This document shows, one piece after another, positions 47,896-59,467 of a DNA stretch of 64,000 nt (the stretch's first letter is position 1; the number at the start of each line of letters is the position of its first letter). Made by a program: the position numbers and the translations under genes. The notes beneath the pieces are model-generated. The model searched no databases. It worked only from the letters and a program-made list of their open reading frames with translations, and was not told where the DNA came from. Source of the stretch: Cavia porcellus (lineage: Eukaryota > Chordata > Mammalia > Rodentia > Caviidae). The DNA lies in contig NW_026947485.1 in assembly GCF_034190915.1 (NCBI RefSeq), positions 37,275,519 to 37,339,518 on the forward strand, written 5' to 3'.

Positions 47896-48204
47896 CTCTG
47901 CAGTCTAGTGAAAATAGAAGCAGAAGAAGCCTTGTACCGCAGACCACAGATATTTTTCCTAACCCTCCTGGTACTCTAGTCTCAGGGCAATTCCATAATT
48001 TCTTTAGGGACTGAGGCATCCTGTCTTTCAGAAAATTGGTGCACTGTGAAGTTGATGATTTGTCAGATGCTGGAAAAGGGCAAATTCCTGACACTCAGTA
48101 GCTGTGATGACACTATTTCTAGAAGTTGAAGTATGTATTTACTAGCATCATGTAACTACACTTTTCTCAAGAAATAAAGCCCCCAAATACTCACTTTTAA
48201 AGAG

Positions 48205-48620
48205 TAGTTGTTGTGAGTTGAATTATGCCTCCATCAACTCAATGCATGTTGAAGTCCTGATTCCAAGACTTCAGAATGTGATCATACTTTGAAATAACAT
48301 CTTTGCAAAGGTAATCAAGTCAAATTAAAGCCTTTAGGAAGAGTCCTTATGCAACATAGTGCTGTCCTTACAAGATGAGAAAATTTGGACACATAGAGCC
48401 ATACGAGGGCTGTGTACGTACAGAGGAAAGACCCATGTGAGGACACAGCAAGAAAGCATCCAGGAGTGGGCCAAGAACAGAGGCATCAGAAGAAACCAAA
48501 TTTGCTGACACTTTGAACTGGGACTTTCAGCTTCCAAAACTGTCAGAAATACATTTCTGTTATTTAAGCCACACAGTTTATGGTAAGTTTGTCATGGCAG
48601 CCCTTGAAGACTAATACAGT
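48205..48620 (+). mobile_element. MaLR (MLT1-like) LTR
   Basis: GTTGAATTATGCCTCCATCA, GAAGTCCTGATTCCAAGACT, GTGAGGACACAGCAAGAAAG and TTTAAGCCACACAGTTTATG in canonical order. Confidence 0.85.
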
Positions 48621-49139
48621 GGTTATTTTGAATATGTACAATGATGCAATGTGTAAGGACAGCTCATGCTTTGAACTGTTGCTTTTTGCCATATTGGCAA
48701 TAGTAGCACCCTTCTGATTCCTCCATCAACTGTAGTTAGACATATGAGAAATCAGAAGATGAAGTGTTGTGTAGTCTTGAGGAGCCCCAACCTTTGGGAA
48801 TGCCTTGTTCAGTCCCCCAAAAAAGATGAAAGAAAGTGTCATTTAAAATGAAGCTTCATTACTGAGAGCTGTCTTTTAAGTTTAAGAAAAAATTCAGCAC
48901 TCTAAAATATATAGTCAGAATCACCTTAGCTGTGTGATATATGCAGAGAAGAAAGACTGATTTGAAATATAATTTTAAAAATTAGTATTCCTTTGTGATG
49001 AGATTATTTTTGTTTTTTAGACCCATGTGAATTTCTGAACATTTCATAATGAGCATATATGTATTATCTTTATAATCACAAAATATGTATACATGTTATA
49101 GATTAAATTCTGGAGCAGAAGGTGTAAAACCCAAATTCA

Positions 49140-49218
49140 GGGGCCAGAGATTGTAGACCAGAAGCACAAGTGCTTGCTTGGCAAGCACAAGGACCTGAGT
49201 TCAATTCCTGGTACCAGA
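49140..49218 (+). mobile_element. ID-type SINE, diverged
   Basis: GGGGCCAGAGATTGTAGACC and GGCAAGCACAAGGACCTGAG. Confidence 0.8.
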
Positions 49219-49229
49219 AAAACAAAAAT

Positions 49230-49980
49230 ATGAAATAATCCAAACCCAAGATTGAGAATGAGATGATTCAGGAGATGTGGCTCTGGGGTTCCTGGGTCGG
49301 CTCCATGCCACTGGAAGCCTCGTTGCCCACTTGCCCTTGGGAATTGGCCCTAGGATTATGCCATAGCTGGAAATCTGTCTGGAACAAGTCTTCGAACATT
49401 TAGCTCCTGATTCTGAACTTAAAACTTTTCCTTCTGGGTTCAAATGTCCACTTCTTTATCAACCAATGACCCTACTCAGACTTTCCTGACCTTCCCGGTA
49501 CCTTGCTGCCCACCTTTTATACTCTGAGGCTTCCCTCAGCTTCACACTGGCGACTGTGTTCACCATGAGCAGAATGGCTGGAAAGGAACGTGAGCAAGAT
49601 GATGGAGAGTGGGGGAAAAGAAGATACATACTAGGGATGTGCTTTCCCTTTGAAAGTTTGACATTCCTGTCTCCCATATTGTCTTATTCCTCCTCTTTGG
49701 AGGCATGGCTGCACCCTGTTGGTGAGTTTGAAAAGAATACACAGGACATCTAGCTTCTTTTTTTCCTTGGGTTTCTGTCTGCCCACAGTGAGGATATCAC
49801 CTGAGTGCTCCTCTGCTAAAAGCATCACCTTGCTTACCCAGCCCTCACCCATGGTATGCTTTACTTGTCCTGGTAAAATGCTGCCTGTGGTACAGTGAAT
49901 AAGAATACCTAACTGTGAAATTCAGTTAGCAGTACTATTAACTGTCACATTAAAAAGATTTTATCAGTAATCAAAGTTCT
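49230..49980. other. Single-copy-looking stretch with overlapping short open frames
   Basis: No repeat recognised. Five frames of 60-80 codons overlap on both strands without family resemblance, so none is supported as coding. Confidence 0.45.
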
Positions 49981-49984
49981 TACG

Positions 49985-50290
49985 AATTGAATAACAACCT
50001 CTCCCCAAATTTATGTGTTGGTTTGCTGTTCCCCAAATATGACAATATTAAGAGGTGGGTCTTTTAGGAGATCATGGGATTAATTCAGTTATGAAAAGGA
50101 CCTCAGTGAGCTCTCTTATTCGTCATGTGCCAAGTAATGATACAGTAAGAAGTTGCACTTTCAGAAGAAGGCCCTCACCAGAACCTGACCATGCTGGAAT
50201 CCTGGTCTCGTACTTCCAGCCTTTAAAAATGTGAGAAATAAGTGTCCGTTGTTTATAACCCACCAACTTTGTGAAACTTTACTGAACTGA
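49985..50290 (+). mobile_element. MaLR-type LTR
   Basis: GAGGTGGGTCTTTTAGGAGA, GGAATCCTGGTCTCGTACTT and GTTTATAACCCACCAACTTT. Confidence 0.75.
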
Positions 50291-50394
50291 GGAAGATAAA
50301 GGTAATATTTTGGTCTCCATTTGCTCATGTTTTGGTCTCTCATCTCTACCAGAATCAGATATGGGCAGTGGGTAAAAGAGAGCTATCGATGAGA

Positions 50395-50640
50395 TCTTCT
50401 CAGTGACTCATAAAGGAAATAATTTAAGCATCAACTGTGTTCCCAGCACTAAGAAAGGAACTTTACATGGAATATGCTAGTTTATTTAATCCTCAAACCA
50501 TCTCAATAGTGTACATTTTTTTACATCACATATAAGGAAACTAAGACTCAAAGAAATAAAAAAACTTGCCCAAGTTCTCATAGCTAGTGTATAGCAGATG
50601 TTTCTCTAATTTCAAAGCCCAAGTATTTTTTTTGCATAAT
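50395..50640 (-). mobile_element. MIR-like ancient SINE, reverse
   Basis: AGGAACTTTACATGGAATAT, TTTAATCCTCAAACCATCTC and AAGGAAACTAAGACTCAAAG. Confidence 0.75.
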
Positions 50641-50644
50641 AGCT

Positions 50645-51540
50645 TCTCTTGAAGAGCCACTAAGACATTTCTTGGGAACAGAGATAGCAACCTTACCTTC
50701 ATAACACCTCATCATGGCTAACACCTTTGTTCACAGCACTCTGAGTTATCAATTGAATAACATGCAAGGGAGACAAAGATGATACAACCAAAGGAAAAGG
50801 AGGAAGGTGGTTATAAAACAACAACAAAAAGTCTATTTTTACCCAGATTTATTGGAGACTTTTGGAAGAATGACCTTCTGCTCCACCCCTGACCTATGCT
50901 GCCTTCCCCAGTTATAGAATAATTTGATAATACCCAGCTGTATATAAATCAGACCACATGTTAGGTCTTTCTGATACTGGCCACAGCAGTTACTCTTCAC
51001 TTCTACTTGTCATTAAAGAACAAATCTGTATTATATGGCCTCAGGTAGCATGTACAGTAAAAATAATTACAATCTATAATGGATCAGTTTAATACACTAA
51101 GGCCAGAAACAGCAAACTGATGAACAGAAATATTAAAATAGTGAACATTTAAGCAGATAAATTGGAAATGACATTTGGATCTGACCCCTGAAAGGACAGT
51201 CAGGTAGCTAGTTGCCTGAACCACAGTCCCTCTCAGTGAGCCAACAACTCCCCAGATGCCAGGGAACCAGTCAGTATTTACAGGAGCTCAAATCACTGTG
51301 ACTTCTCATCTTTTAAAAAAAAAAAAAAACTCAAAGTGCAGGGGTACCTGACAGGCCATTAAGCATATTCTCAATCATCCTCCAGGGAAATCTGATGCTG
51401 AAAAGTGGACCTTTTCCAAAATAGTGGTTCAAATCAGATGAGGAATTACAGAAAAGATGGCATTCCATGGAAAATACCCTGCCTCTAAATCCCTAATGTC
51501 TTCATTAGGAAACTGAACACAGGCACACCAGCTGGCCCCC
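50645..51540. other. Unassigned sequence
   Basis: No repeat or gene recognised. A poly(A) run lies at about 51315-51330. Confidence 0.55.
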
Positions 51541-51544
51541 ACTC

Positions 51545-51725
51545 CTTTGAAGCACTGTGCCACAGTGGAAAGAGCAATGCTAGAGGGCTGGTGACAAAAG
51601 ACTGACTGTCCAGGCCCCACAGCTGCCAAGTTTTAGCTAGGTAATCTTAGCAAAGATGCTTAACTTCTGTGGGCCTCACTTCCTTCATTTGCTAAATGAG
51701 CTTTGACCAGATTGTGATATCTACT
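51545..51725 (+). mobile_element. MIR-like ancient SINE
   Basis: CACAGTGGAAAGAGCAATGC, TAATCTTAGCAAAGATGCTT and GCCTCACTTCCTTCATTTGC. Confidence 0.75.
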
Positions 51726-52019
51726 GATTCTGAAACCCTTTATCTTTGAATTAGCATCATACATTTAAAGAAATTTAAAGCATGCTCTTGGGTGTTAAAA
51801 ATATTTTGCCAAGACACTATTATTTTAGGGATCATGCCTGTCCTTTTCATAGTATTCATTGGCTTCCCTCTCTGCATAAGGTTAACCACAATTTTTCAGT
51901 ATGTATTTTAGACTCTGGCAATACCAGATTACTTGTACTTCCCCATGTCCTAACTGCAATGTGAAATATTTATTGAATATGCACTCTGTATTAGACACTC
52001 TTGTAAGTGCATATGTTGT

Positions 52020-52250
52020 CTTTGCTTGAATGTTTTGTGTTAGGATATAGCTTGCTGCTGTAACAAACATGCTGTGAAATATCAGTAGATTAACACAATT
52101 GAAACTTATTTCTTAGTCATGTAACAACTGAGTATGACAAGTAGGCTTCTCACAGGTTTACTCTATTTTGTAGCTCCACTATCCTTTAAGCATCAGTCTT
52201 TCACTTCTAGAACTGGCAGGTAACGAAAAAAAGGAATCAAAAGCATACTA
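52020..52250. mobile_element. Ancient interspersed repeat, class uncertain
   Basis: TTGCTGCTGTAACAAACATG and AATTGAAACTTATTTCTTAG, the family also seen near 32.6 and 47.1 kb. Confidence 0.45.
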
Positions 52251-52429
52251 ACTTCTTAACCTGGTACACAAATGATATTCATCACTTCTGTTACTTTAAG
52301 AAGAACTAGACTCCTGGCCCCATCAAAATATGTAGAAGACTGGAAGCTCTCATAAAAATGCCATACTGTGGAAGGAGAATACAAGTCTTTGATTGTTAAC
52401 TAAGGTTTCATGACCTTTCTTGACTTGTC

Positions 52430-52715
52430 CTCTTGTCGCCTTTCAAACCTCAGTCCAAGTTTTACTTCCTTTGTGAAGTCTCCTCTAACCTATTTGGGCA
52501 CATTTAGGTCCTCCTTTTCGCTGTCCCACTGGATTTTACATCTCTCTCCTCTGTGACAGTTATCACATGGTGTCGTGTGGTTTGCAGCCTACCTAACTGG
52601 ATGGACTGTGATTCTCGAAGGCAGGAATCAGTCCTTTTCATTTCTGTACTTTGAAAGCTCAGCATTGTGCTGGATGAATAGTAGTTTTATAGTGATACTG
52701 AATGAATGTTCTGAG
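52430..52715 (+). mobile_element. L2 3' end
   Basis: TTTGTGAAGTCTCCTCTAAC, CTCTCTCCTCTGTGACAGTT, CTCGAAGGCAGGAATCAGTC and GATACTGAATGAATG follow the L2 consensus. Confidence 0.75.
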
Positions 52716-52879
52716 TGACTGAAGAACCAATAAATGATCACCCCAAAGAAAAGAAGCTGATTCTTACAGAGGAGCTGAGACTCAGTTAAGAGAAAAAAAG
52801 TGGTGACGCAAGATCCAAGGTGTTCAAAAGAAAACAAACTTCCTATATAAATGGAATAATTATAATTAATGTTTTGCAT

Positions 52880-53045
52880 TATTATTTATTTAGAATTTGG
52901 CCTTCCAATTAGCTCTGTGAGAGTAGGAAGCTGTATCTGTTGTTCTTTTGCTCTGATTCCAGCACCTAGCACATTGTCTAGCACACAGCGTAGTAGGCAC
53001 TCAACAAATACTTTGGAATGAATAAATGAATAAATAAATATATAA
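52880..53045 (+). mobile_element. L2-like 3' end
   Basis: CCAGCACCTAGCACATTGTC, GTAGTAGGCACTCAACAAAT and a (GAATAAAT)-type tail. Confidence 0.7.
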
Positions 53046-53454
53046 GTGAAGACTGCTCTGTAAGCTACATAAAGGAATGGCCTGGGTTATAAAACAAGAC
53101 CCTAAATGGACCAATAAAATGTTACTATGGCCACTGAAAAAACAGCTCAGAGTGCACGTCAGGACTTTGCCACTGCCAGCTTGTACAGCCCATGTCATTA
53201 TCCTCTTTCTATAAAAAAACAAACAAATATTATTTGAGGAGGCTAAAATCTCAGTGAGGAATGCTGGCCTGTGACTAAATGAGAACAAATGGATGTCTCT
53301 AAAATGGGTGAACTATAAAATAGCCTTTGTAAATTGGTTAATGAAAGAAATATGAAGAAAGGGTACAGACAATAACGAAGTCCTGGAAACTGTGAAAAGT
53401 ACACAGACTGAGGAAAAACAAAGCATATCTTAGAATATTTTTGAAGAGGTATTA

Positions 53455-53790
53455 TAATGGTGCAAATGTTTATGTCTACCCAAAATTCATATGTTGAAAC
53501 CTAACTCCTAAAAGGATGATATTTGAAGACTGGAACTTCAGAAAGGGATTAGATCGTGAGGTCAGAGCCTTCATGAATGATCCTAGAGAGATGCTCACCT
53601 GTTTCACCATCTGAAGACACAGCGGGAAAATGCTAGCTGTGAACCAGAAAGGAGACCCTCACCAGACACAAAAGCTGTCTGTGCATTAATGTTGAACTTT
53701 GCAGCCTTCAGAACTGTGAACTACCAATTTCTATACTTTATAAACCACCCAGTTTATAATGTTTGTACTGATGGACCATAATGGACTAAA
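53455..53790 (+). mobile_element. MaLR-type LTR
   Basis: CCCAAAATTCATATGTTGAA, CTAACTCCTAAAAGGATGAT, GGAGACCCTCACCAGACACA and TTTATAAACCACCCAGTTTA in canonical order. Confidence 0.85.
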
Positions 53791-54285
53791 ATTGAAGACA
53801 GTTCTTTATAACACATTTATTCTTTTCATATGTCAGGACAAAGCTTGGCTTAGATATTTATGCAGATTAACCTGCAGGTTTTATCACGGGGACCATCTGA
53901 TGAGAAGGGCAATGTGCAAGTGCAAGGACAGTTTATAATAAGCATCTATGAGCTTGGTTCAGCTATCTTGAAACTCTGTGAAATCCTATGTATGAACCAG
54001 TTAGGACTGATTCATGGTGATAGATTGATGCTACTGTTGACAGATGGACTCTTCCAGAAACTGTCTTACTTTCCCATCTCTGGAACAAAATATTCAACAC
54101 CCACAACTTAAAGAAAGTTTTACTTCAATTGATGTGTTCAGTCCATATTCAACTAGCTCCAGGACAGAAAGACAAGGGTGGAAAAGTCTGGTGGAGGAAA
54201 ACTACTCATTTTTTGTCAGCCAGAAAGCAGAGAAATAAAGGAGGAGCTGGGAAGAAAGAAAACCCTTCTGGGGCATCCTCCCTAT

Positions 54286-54714
54286 CTTGGTTACTTTGTT
54301 CATCACTGGGACAAAATACCTAAAACCCACAATTTAAAGGAAGGGAGACTTACTTTAGCTCAATCCACAGTCTGCTGGCTCCAAGCCAGGGCAGAAGGCA
54401 AAGGGACGTGGTAGTAGAGAAACAGGTCACCTGATAGGGCAGACAGGATGCAGCAGCCTGCCTTTTGCTTTCCTTTTTATTCCATTCATGCTACAAGCCT
54501 ACTGGTTGGTGCCACTCATATCCAGGAAGGGGCTTCTGTCTTCAGTAAATTATTGAGCCACACACAGCACTATGCTAAACCAGTCAATGGATTGATCCAG
54601 TATCAAACACTGTTAAACCAGTATCACAAACCCATAATCCAGCCACCTCCCAAAAGCCCACCTATGAGTGCATGAGTCTTTGGTGGGACATCTAGATATA
54701 GACCATCACACACC
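54286..54714 (-). mobile_element. Inner MT-like MaLR LTR nested in the outer copy
   Basis: TTGGTTACTTTGTTCATCAC, AAATACCTAAAACCCACAAT, then CCACCTCCCAAAAGCCCACC and ATAGACCATCACA: a nearly complete reverse LTR of the rodent MT type. Four of the plus-strand open frames at 53.86-54.68 kb are LTR-derived. Confidence 0.8.
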
Positions 54715-54818
54715 TCAGTGGCCCACTGCTTATGAGCAGGCTTCACCACCTAACAGCACATTTCATCCATGATCTAATCACCTTCCAAAAGCCCCACCTC
54801 TGAACACATGAGTCTTTT

Positions 54819-54919
54819 AATTTTTTTTTTTTTTTTTGTCTTTTTCATTTTTATCGGTACCGGGGATTGAACTCATGACCGTCTGCTTGCTATGCTGCTG
54901 AGCTAAATACCCAGCCCCC
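54819..54919 (-). mobile_element. ID-type SINE with small internal deletion
   Basis: Reverse copy with a perfect 16 bp target-site duplication (54803-54818 and 54920-54935). About a dozen bases between the B and A boxes are missing: CTGCTTGC joins directly to TATGCTGCTGAG. Confidence 0.93.
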
Positions 54920-54969
54920 AACACATGAGTCTTTTGAGGAACATTCTAGATGAAACCATAATACTGACC

Positions 54970-56500
54970 AAGAGATTAGAGACATTAAATAAAGTGAATT
55001 AGGATTGTGCATTTATTTTAAAAAGCTTCAGTGACACATAAGACTATGGCTGCTGCCTACCCTGAGGAGCTCTCTGTAGCCTTCACAGCAGTGAGCAGGG
55101 CGTATAGCTAGCCAAAATTTCCTAGCCTCTCTGGAAGTTTGGCAGGGCCACTGGCTGAGTTTTAGTCAATGAGATGTGGAAGTTGTGGGTGCTAATTCCT
55201 ATCTGACCCTTAGCCTCCTGTACAGTTCTTTGTCCATTGGCTGAATGGTGAGGACTCTGGGAAGCTCTAGGAAGACAGAATCACAGTTAGGAGAAGCCTC
55301 AGCCCCTAAATCACTAGATAGTACTAATCACATTCCTTGTACTTCCACTCCTATCAGTGCATATTGGACTGTGATAAGAACAGCACATTTTATATTAGAT
55401 AAAACCACTGAGATTTTGCTGTCTTTGTTATAAGAATTAGCCTATCTTGACCAATTAACCCTACTTCCCAATTTCCCTGTGGTCACAAGCAGAAAGAGAA
55501 ATGAGTAAATTCCTGACATTTCAGTGCATGGCCTCACATAATTTAGATTTTTTTTAAAAAGGTATCAGAGAGCAAGTTTAATAACAGGAGATATTAGAAG
55601 ATTCTAGAATGAACTTGAAAGCCTTGAAAGTTCCCAAAGAGCTGAAGCTATACATGCTAGCCTCTGCTTCTCTAACTATCCCTCTGGACATTCTTCTACT
55701 TTGGGGAGAACAGTAAATAATCATCTTCAAACTAGTTGTCCTGTGAATCTCCCACATAGCCTATTTGATTAATATGTTTAGAGTCTAGTCAAATAATACT
55801 ACATTTAAACCTGTTTGTTTCTTTAATTTTAAACCAAGCATGATGATTAAGAAAAACAAATAAATTGGGAGGCAACTTTGTGTCTGGGAGTATATTTTTA
55901 AAATGATTGTAATATGTTGTGGTTAGGCACAGTACTGATGGACCATAATGGAAGACCCAAACACCGTGTCATAAATAAGACTTTTTTGGTGCTTGCCTGA
56001 AGATGTTGGGAAACTTCTGTTTACTTACCAGACTTTGAAATTTAAATCGTTCTTCAAGTAGCCTCAGGATGTTAAGGAAAATAAATAGAAAACGTGCTGA
56101 TGGAAAACATTTAAAAAATAACTTGTTACAGCTTTTAAAATAATAAAGGATAAATTCAGTTTAAAACAAAATACATGTTCCAAGTGCATCTGGTCTGTTC
56201 CACAGAACATCTAGCTTAAAAGATTCTGCAAGTTACCTAGATGGGATAGGGTGAAAGGCAAGGAGCATTTGGTTGCTCAAATGCCATAGACTCTCACTCT
56301 TTTTGCTGAGATTTAGATTTTCCTAAATACCTAGATTCAGATTTTTTTCTTCATTTGCTGTATGCCCATAGGACAATTTCCAGGAACTTTATTGTTTCAA
56401 AATAATTTTCACCAGTTATGATTGTTTGGTTAAGTCTGTAGACTCCTCATACCAACTTTCTGGAAATCATCTCCTAATAAAATCTTAGTAACTCTAAACA
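54970..56500. other. Largely unassigned sequence
   Basis: About 1.5 kb without a repeat I can name. A 21-base exact match to the end of the LTR at 53.77 kb lies at 55932-55952. Confidence 0.5.
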
Positions 56501-56509
56501 TTTTCCTTT

Positions 56510-56638
56510 TTTAATTTCTTTATTGTTTTCTGAGATAGGAGCTTATGATGTAGTTCAGGCTGGCCTTGAATTTTCAGTGATCCTCCTGCCTCAGCCTCCC
56601 CTGTGCTATAAGGCCTGTGCCACCACCCCTGTTTTAGC
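56510..56638 (-). mobile_element. B1-like SINE
   Basis: TTCTGAGATAGGAGCTTATG, TTCAGGCTGGCCTTGAATTT and CTCCTGCCTCAGCCTCCCCT in reverse. Confidence 0.8.
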
Positions 56639-56639
56639 T

Positions 56640-57730
56640 CTAATCATTTTCTTGACTGCTAATGATGTTTTTCTCCATCCAGAGTTTGGATTGTAATGGA
56701 AAAATTCAGTACAATAAGAAGAGTAAATTGAAAATGAATTTGGAGATAAGATACTGATAGTTTACCAAATAAAAACTTTAGAGACAGGCTCTGAGAACAT
56801 TCCAAGCACAGAATACTGTAGTTACTCATCAGAATAAACCATTACATCAGGTATCAAGAAGCACAGGTATCAGTTCTTAGCTCTCTCTCTGGTTTTCCAG
56901 GTGATGATAAGTAAGCCAGTCAACCTCCTCTGAGTTCTAGTTCCCCGGAATAGTATATTACATAAAAGTATTTCTCACTATGGTCCCCAAAACACAGGAT
57001 GTGATTTAGATTATGATTAGAGTACAGCAATTTTCACCAAATCAACTCCATTCCTTCTCTCACTTACTGTGCCCTTTGTGACTAACATCATGGATCAGTG
57101 AGTTACCAGTTTGAACTTCAGATTGTTGCTTTGAATCTGTGAACTTCAAGATCAAGTTTTGATCTACAGGAACCATGTTCCAAAACCTTGACCTTGATAG
57201 GTAAGTAAGCAAAATAAAAAAGCTTTATCCCATCTACACAAAATGTTTTAACTAGTAGAAGGAAGAGAATTAGGACATTTGGAATTTTAGGTTCGGATCT
57301 TCTGGTCGTAGGCTACTGTAGTACACCAGAATGACATCTCATAATTGTCGGTTTATCCAAGTGAAAAGTTGGTTCTAGACGATTCCAAACACAATTATGC
57401 CCTGCTATTTTTGAAATAGTTAGACTTCAGCAGAATCTTTGATTGTGGCCTTCATTTAATTTTTACTAGCTAAACAAACACTGCCCTCAGCCACTTGAAT
57501 ACCTTGGAGATCAAAATTATTAAGTCCACCAGTCATTAAGATGGTAAAACAATCCCCGCCACACCACCACCACTGCCTATGCTCACCAATAGGATTAAGG
57601 ATTTTTAACCAAAAATTTCCCTGCCTGAATTGAAACCAGCAGACCAAATCAAGATCAGTTACAGCAGCCAAAACATCATCCCACCTGCAGAGTTTTGCAG
57701 CAAAGTGCAGTGATTTAAAATCTTAGGGGC
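56640..57730. other. Unassigned sequence
   Basis: No repeat or gene recognised. Confidence 0.55.
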
Positions 57731-57732
57731 CT

Positions 57733-58122
57733 GCTGTGGTTTTGCATATGGTTCATGTGCTGGAGGCCTGGTCCCCAGTGTGGTGGTATAGAGGTAATGG
57801 GACATAGTGGAAAGTAATTAAGAGATTCTACTCTCACAGATAGATTAATGTTTGTTTCACAGAATTGGTTAGGTTTCACAGTGCTAGAATTATTTCTGCA
57901 AGAGCAAGTTGTTAGAAAAATTGGACCCTAGCCCTTCTTGTTTCCTGCTTCTCATCTCATCATTTGACCACTTCCCCACCATTGTGATGTCATCTCCCAT
58001 AAGACTAAGCAGATGCCAGCACTATGTTCTTGAACCTTTACAACTGTGAGACAAATACACCTCTCTTTATGAAATATGCAGCGTTAGGTATTTTGTTATA
58101 ACAACACAAAATGGACTAAGAC
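57733..58122 (+). mobile_element. MaLR (MST/MT-like) LTR
   Basis: Starts TGCTGTGGTTTTGCATATGG and ends TTTTGTTATAACAACACAAA, ATGGACTAAGACA, a near-complete LTR with TG...CA ends. Confidence 0.85.
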
Positions 58123-58224
58123 AGAGCCAAAAGGGGAATTGTTGCTTAGTGGTAGTTTCTGTTTTAGGTGATGATAAAGTTGTAGAAGTAGTGCCAAATG
58201 ACACACACAGATTGTGATTCACTT

Positions 58225-58305
58225 TTTAAAAATATGGTGCTGGAGTTTTTACCCAGGACCCTGCGCAAGCTAAGCACACAATCTACCACTGATTTATATC
58301 TCTGA
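58225..58305 (-). mobile_element. ID-type SINE, old
   Basis: GGTGCTGGAGTTTTTACCCA and ATCTACCACTGATTTATATC in reverse. Confidence 0.6.
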
Positions 58306-58545
58306 CCCAAGGTTGTGAGTAGATTTAGTACCACTGAACTGTGCACTTAAAAATGTCCTAAATGGTAAACTTCATGTTGTGTCCATTTTAAAGTACACAA
58401 CAAATATTTGGAGACTCCATTGTTCCTGACTCTTCGTGTAGACTATTCCCCAAATTGCTTAACAACATCCAGTCTGGGACTTTGCCAGCATCTGAGTTTT
58501 CCAAAGAGCTCTGAAGATTTCCTGCCTATCAGTGCCATTAGCATG

Positions 58546-58978
58546 TGTTATGGTTTGTGTCTAGATGCCCCTCCACCTCCCTGCAAAGTCTTGGGCGGTA
58601 ACAGGACTTTTCGGGAAGGAGCTGAATCTAGAATGTGCAATGCTGGGATTAAGGGTGCTGGAATTAAGAGTGGGTGATTGCTGGACCAGTCCTTTGATTG
58701 GATTGTCATTGCCCTAATCCCAGCAGTCTGGATAAGATAAAAAAAAAAAAAAAAAAAAAAAGAGGAGAAAGAGGCTTGTCTCCCCCTTTGCCTTTGTTGC
58801 TTTTGCTGTCTTCTGCCCCTGTGAACAGTTGCCCCTTTGTCATGTGCCATCATGCCTTGGAGCCAGCCAATTATGGACTGAAACTAATACAAATTGTGAG
58901 CTAAATAAATAAACCTTTCCTCCTTTAACTTTGGGCATTGAGTATTTTGTTTCAGCAACAAGGAAAGTAACTAACACA
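58546..58978 (+). mobile_element. MT-like rodent MaLR LTR
   Basis: TGTTATGGTTTGTGTCTAGA at the start, AAATAAATAAACCTTTCCTC as polyadenylation end and GTAACTAACACA at the terminus. It contains an internal poly(A) run at about 58739-58760. Open frames on both strands are LTR sequence. Confidence 0.85.
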
Positions 58979-59367
58979 GAGGGCAAATAGAAAAGAAATT
59001 CACTTCCCGTATTTCTGCCTATTTCTCCAGCCACTTGCAAGTGATATATAGCTAGAATTCAGGGATGCAGAAGGGCCTAGAATGAGTGTCTGAACATTTG
59101 GAGTCAACCTAAATTGGCACCCACTTCCTTGTGTTCTCATTGCGTGGTCTCCAGAATAACAAACAGGATCATGAATTCACTTGCTCCAACCTTCCTGAAT
59201 TGTTACATTTAATCTAGAATTATGATGCAAGTAAGTGCCAATAGTTTTGACATCCTTTTCTCATTGATCATGTCTTTTTCCTGTTTATCTGTTAGCCTGC
59301 AACAGTCTTGTGACCCAAGGCTCTGGAATGGATCAGGCCTCCTACTTCCTCCTGCGCAGGCTGCTGG

Positions 59368-59381
59368 GTCTCCATAGAAAC
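59368..59381 (+). promoter_or_regulatory. RFX X-box motif
   Basis: GTCTCCATAGAAAC fits the two-half-site RFX consensus GTYNCCATRGMAAC at every position. It sits in a GC-richer stretch with a nearby NRF1-like half site (TGCGCA, 59353-59358). Function is inferred. Confidence 0.55.
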
Positions 59382-59460
59382 GGCTTGTCGGGCCCTGTCT
59401 GGCAGCAGGTACTGAAGACCTCTCATCTGCAGCCTCCATCCTGAGTGGATTCAGTCTTAA

Positions 59461-59467
59461 TGAGTCA
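59461..59467 (+). promoter_or_regulatory. AP-1 site
   Basis: Exact TGAGTCA, followed by GGC, 80 bases after the X-box motif. Alone it is a common match; the clustering gives it weight. Confidence 0.4.

Larger units (their letters stand above)
54040..54965 (-). mobile_element. Outer MT-like MaLR LTR, split in two
   Basis: The first half runs 54040-54285 (GTCTTACTTTCCCATCTCTG, GATGTGTTCAGTCCATATTC). The second half resumes at about 54715 (CACCTTCCAAAAGCCCCACC, ACACATGAGTCTTTT) and ends GAAACCATAAT. Between them sits another LTR of the same family. The distal half also holds a SINE. Confidence 0.75.

Noticed and set aside
53860..54675. Cluster of five overlapping plus-strand open frames
   Set aside because: They fall largely within the nested MaLR LTRs and share no family resemblance.
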